Assembly: GCF_004322705.1 (NCBI RefSeq)
Contig: NZ_SIZZ01000002.1
Span: forward strand, 682,001-746,000
Direction: 5' to 3'
DNA from: Dyella terrae
GTDB lineage: Bacteria; Pseudomonadota; Gammaproteobacteria; Xanthomonadales; Rhodanobacteraceae
DNA: 64,000 nucleotides
In this document: positions 61,796 through 64,000 of the stretch, piece by piece
Numbering within the stretch: the stretch's first letter is position 1
Layout of the letters: every line of letters begins with the position of its first letter
Notes under the pieces: model-generated
Database searches by the model: none
What the model was told of the DNA's origin: nothing
The model's input: the letters and a program-made list of their open reading frames with translations, nothing else
Program-made: the position numbers and the translations under genes

Positions 61796-62545
61796 TCAGT
61801 TCGTGATGCGCGCTTCGTGCGCGTCGAAGCCGCCGTAGTCATTGATGACGCTCACTTCCATGAGGTGTCCGAACGTCTGCGAACCGGTGACCTGCAACGT
61901 GGCGCTCCCCCGCGCCGGACACATGCCGCCGCCGGTGAATGTCGGGGTGCGATCAACCGATCCGTCGCGCGCCTTCAGCGTCAGGCGATTGAAGGACACG
62001 TTGTAAGCCGTGGGGTTGGTGCACAGCACGAAGTACGCGTCGCCTTCCTTCCTGACCTGGCTCCACACCAGCTGCTCATGCGCTTTTGCAGGCGAACCTT
62101 CCAGGCCCTTGGGTCGATAGAAGATCTTCAGTCGGGTGCGGATGGCGAACTGCAGATGGTTGTCACCCGTGGCGGCATCACCCGTGGCGCGCGGAGGGAT
62201 CTCCAGCACGTTCAGCCAGTAAACCGACTCGCGATCCTTCGGCGCGCCTTCGCCCGTATAGATCAGGCGCAGCGTCTGGCCCTTGCCCGAGTCGATGCGC
62301 GAGATAGGGGGCGTCAGTACGAAGGGTGCGGTCGATTGCTGGGACGACATCGAGGCATCGCCTTCGTCCACCCACGCCTGGATCAGTCGGGGGCTTCCAT
62401 CGTTGTCGATCTTGACGCTGGTTTCGCGCTCCCCGCCGTCATAGATCACGCGGGTGCCGGTAATGCGGATGCCCGCTTCGGCCGCGAAACTGCACACGCA
62501 AAGCGCCAGCAGCGGAGCGCGGCGCAGGAGGTTCAAGGAAATCAT
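61796..62545 (-). CDS. Periplasmic fimbrial chaperone, PapD family
   Basis: 249 aa from ATG 62545; earlier in-frame start at 62593 would overlap the pilin end. Signal peptide LLALCVCSFAAEA. Immunoglobulin-like domain 1 has TRVIYDGGERETSVKIDN, the G1-strand region TLRLIYTGEGAPKDRESVYWLNVLEIPP (PapD signature), and the subunit-binding Lys/Arg pair is plausible in TRLKIFYRPKGL. Domain 2 carries a Cys pair (FVLCTNP and GGMCPARG). Donor-strand complementation chaperone for the pilin and adhesins here. Confidence 0.94.
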   Translation of the reverse strand: MISLNLLRRAPLLALCVCSFAAEAGIRITGTRVIYDGGERETSVKIDNDGSPRLIQAWVDEGDASMSSQQSTAPFVLTPPISRIDSGKGQTLRLIYTGEGAPKDRESVYWLNVLEIPPRATGDAATGDNHLQFAIRTRLKIFYRPKGLEGSPAKAHEQLVWSQVRKEGDAYFVLCTNPTAYNVSFNRLTLKARDGSVDRTPTFTGGGMCPARGSATLQVTGSQTFGHLMEVSVINDYGGFDAHEARITN

Positions 62546-62600
62546 GGGATCGAAAAGCCGGTGAAGGGCGGGGCGCCAGAAGGCACCCCGCAAGCAGGGA

Positions 62601-63173
62601 TCAGTTGTAGTCCATGGAATAGATGACGTTGGTATCGACGGTACCCGCCGTCACGTCATTGTTGGCGTCTGCCTGGTAGTACGCGGTGTAGTTGAGCGTG
62701 GCCGCGCCGCCGTCGATCTCCGCCTCGGTTGAATTTTCATTCGTCGCGAGGTTGATGACCTGGCCCTTGTCGTTGCTCAGCGAGATTTCCACGTTCGTGG
62801 CACGGCCCGCGCCCGTGCTGTTCTTGAGATTGCCGGTGACCGGGTTGATCAGCGGGCTTTCGAGCTGCTCGAACACCACTTTGGCGATCTTGCCATCGGT
62901 GCAGGAGCCGCCGGTGCCGCCGATGTTGAGCGAGAACGCCGTGGGGCTGGTGCGGCTGCCACGCGGCAGGGCGGTGATGTTGGTGTCGCGAAGGTTGACG
63001 GTGATGTCGCCCTTGCTGCCATCGGTGTTGTCACCACCGGTGATGTCGCAGGTAACGCTCTTGATCATTCCCTTGAACGTAATGGTGCCGTCGCCGGCGT
63101 GTGCATTGGGCGAGAAGGCGACGGCCATGATCGGCGTTGCGACCAAGGCAGCGAGGAAGGTAGAAATCTTCAT
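62601..63173 (-). CDS. Major fimbrial subunit (type 1 pilin-like)
   Basis: 190 aa. Signal peptide MKISTFLAALVATPIMAVAFS..AHA. The mature protein starts GDGTITFKGMIKSVTCDI, the usual pilin beta-strand followed by the first Cys; the second is in GGSCTDGKI. The C-terminus VDTNVIYSMDYN has the penultimate Tyr of chaperone-recognised subunits. First gene of the pilin-chaperone-usher-adhesin operon; the chaperone follows after 55 bases. Confidence 0.93.
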   Translation of the reverse strand: MKISTFLAALVATPIMAVAFSPNAHAGDGTITFKGMIKSVTCDITGGDNTDGSKGDITVNLRDTNITALPRGSRTSPTAFSLNIGGTGGSCTDGKIAKVVFEQLESPLINPVTGNLKNSTGAGRATNVEISLSNDKGQVINLATNENSTEAEIDGGAATLNYTAYYQADANNDVTAGTVDTNVIYSMDYN

Positions 63174-63423
63174 TGGGTATCCAGAAAAGGGGTTTGGAGA
63201 GTGACCTCCCTCGTTCCGAAGGTGCGCGCCAGCGCACCGTGCCGGGACCGACTCGGGACTTGGGCAAGGGTCTTAGGGGACAAGCGCCATTCCCGGTGGG
63301 TCTTCTTAGGGGGTGGCGTGACTTTCAGAACAGTCCGAGGCGCAGGCGTCTCATTCGACGCTGCGAACGTTGGGTGCCGGGGACTCGGCTATCATTTGCC
63401 AACGCTCAACGAGGAATCCGTGC
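63174..63423. promoter_or_regulatory. Divergent control region between the fimbrial operon and nadE
   Basis: GGTGCGC-GCCA-GCGCACC (63221-63238) is a perfect hairpin in the pilin leader. CTTAGGGG occurs twice (about 63271 and 63305), a possible regulator site upstream of the pilin. TATCAT (63390-63395) is a possible -10 for nadE, without a good -35. Confidence 0.35.
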
Positions 63424-64000
63424 ATGTCTCAGCTTCGCCTGGCCCTGGCCCAGTTCGACTTTCCCGTGGGCGCGGTGGCGGCCAATGCGGCGAAAGTGGG
63501 CGACCTGATGGCGCAGGCCCGTGAGGGCGGGGCGGACCTGGTGGTTTTTCCCGAGCTGACGCTGAGCGGCTATCCGCCGGAAGACCTGTTGTTGCGCCCC
63601 AGTTTCCTGGCGGCCTGCGAATGCGAGTTGCGCGCCCTGGCGGCGCAGACCCATGGCCTGGCGGCCCTGGTCGGCCATCCCCATAGCGAAGGCGAGGTGT
63701 ACAACGCCGCCAGCCTCCTTCGCGATGGCAACATCGAGGTCACCGCGCACAAGCAGGCGCTGCCCAACTACGGCGTGTTCGATGACAAGCGCTATTTCCG
63801 TCCGGGTCATGACAGTGTCGTGGCGCAGATCGAAGGCGTCAGCGTCGGCTTCCTGATCTGCGAGGACATCTGGCAGCCGGAGCCGGCTGCGCGTGCTTCT
63901 CGCGCGGGTGCAGAGCTGATCGTGGTCATCAACGCGTCGCCATGGGATAACGCCAAGCAGGCCGAGCGCGAGGCCGTGTTGCGCGCGCGGGCTGCGGAAA
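63424..64000 (+). CDS. nadE: Glutamine-dependent NAD+ synthetase (3' partial)
   Basis: The last step of NAD synthesis, amidating deamido-NAD. Starts ATG 63424 after GAGGA. The 192 codons in the window are the N-terminal nitrilase-like glutaminase domain: catalytic Glu in VVFPELTLSGYPPEDLLLRP, Lys in TAHKQALPNYGVFDDKRYF, and Cys in VGFLICEDIWQPE. The C-terminal ATP-pyrophosphatase synthetase domain should lie beyond base 64000, which is why nadE rather than a stand-alone amidase is favoured. Confidence 0.93.
   Translation, partial: MSQLRLALAQFDFPVGAVAANAAKVGDLMAQAREGGADLVVFPELTLSGYPPEDLLLRPSFLAACECELRALAAQTHGLAALVGHPHSEGEVYNAASLLRDGNIEVTAHKQALPNYGVFDDKRYFRPGHDSVVAQIEGVSVGFLICEDIWQPEPAARASRAGAELIVVINASPWDNAKQAEREAVLRARAAE

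Overview
The window reads as a chromosomal segment of a high-GC gammaproteobacterium of the order Xanthomonadales, most likely Rhodanobacteraceae (Luteibacter/Dyella-like). This is inferred from protein character and gene order, not from a database search. Supporting gene orders are ddl-ftsQ-ftsA-ftsZ-lpxC, then dciA / M23 peptidase / secA, then lptD-surA-pdxA-rsmA-apaG-apaH, and pilS-pilR next to sucC-sucD. No rRNA, tRNA, CRISPR array, phage or insertion sequence was recognised.

Layout. 1-5.4 kb: end of the division and cell-wall cluster (ddl partial, ftsQ, ftsA, ftsZ), a structured 440-base gap, and lpxC preceded by a 36-codon leader ORF. 5.7-10.1 kb: dciA, an M23 envelope peptidase and secA. 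10.2-17.2 kb: the outer-membrane assembly, rRNA methylation and Ap4A operon lptD-surA-pdxA-rsmA-apaG-apaH. 17.3-28.4 kb: housekeeping genes (msrB, deacetylase-like hydrolase, cobalamin adenosyltransferase with a membrane protein, two ubiquinone hydroxylases, a secreted dienelactone hydrolase, ispB, an MFS transporter, a DedA-rhodanese fusion, ssb, a TlpA-like thioredoxin).

28.5-36.2 kb: a five-gene accessory operon with a TonB receptor, a membrane-anchored penicillin-binding serine hydrolase, a dipeptide epimerase, a POT peptide transporter and an RpiR/SIS regulator. A cluster of GGTAG half-sites lies upstream. It looks like a cell-wall peptide (muropeptide) scavenging pathway. 36.3-38.6 kb: three poorly known envelope genes, one a free-standing TolA C-terminal-like domain. 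38.7-45.7 kb: a mannose module (AGE-family isomerase, fructokinase, FucP-type sugar transporter, LacI regulator and divergent GH92 alpha-mannosidase) with two identical 16-bp operator candidates.

45.8-53.1 kb: signal transduction (CHASE3 histidine kinase, single-domain response regulator, REC-kinase-REC hybrid, then PilR and PilS). 53.2-53.6 kb: a dense cluster of REP/REPIN-like palindromes, related to a second cluster at 23.3-23.5 kb. 53.8-55.8 kb: sucC-sucD. 56.2-63.2 kb: a chaperone-usher fimbrial operon with pilin, chaperone, usher, two intact adhesins and two decayed adhesin relics. The window ends inside nadE.

Most promising accessory systems: the putative muropeptide operon with its operator array, the mannose module with duplicated operators, the adhesin birth-and-death array, the REPIN-like repeat family, and the leader ORF plus stacked hairpins between ftsZ and lpxC.
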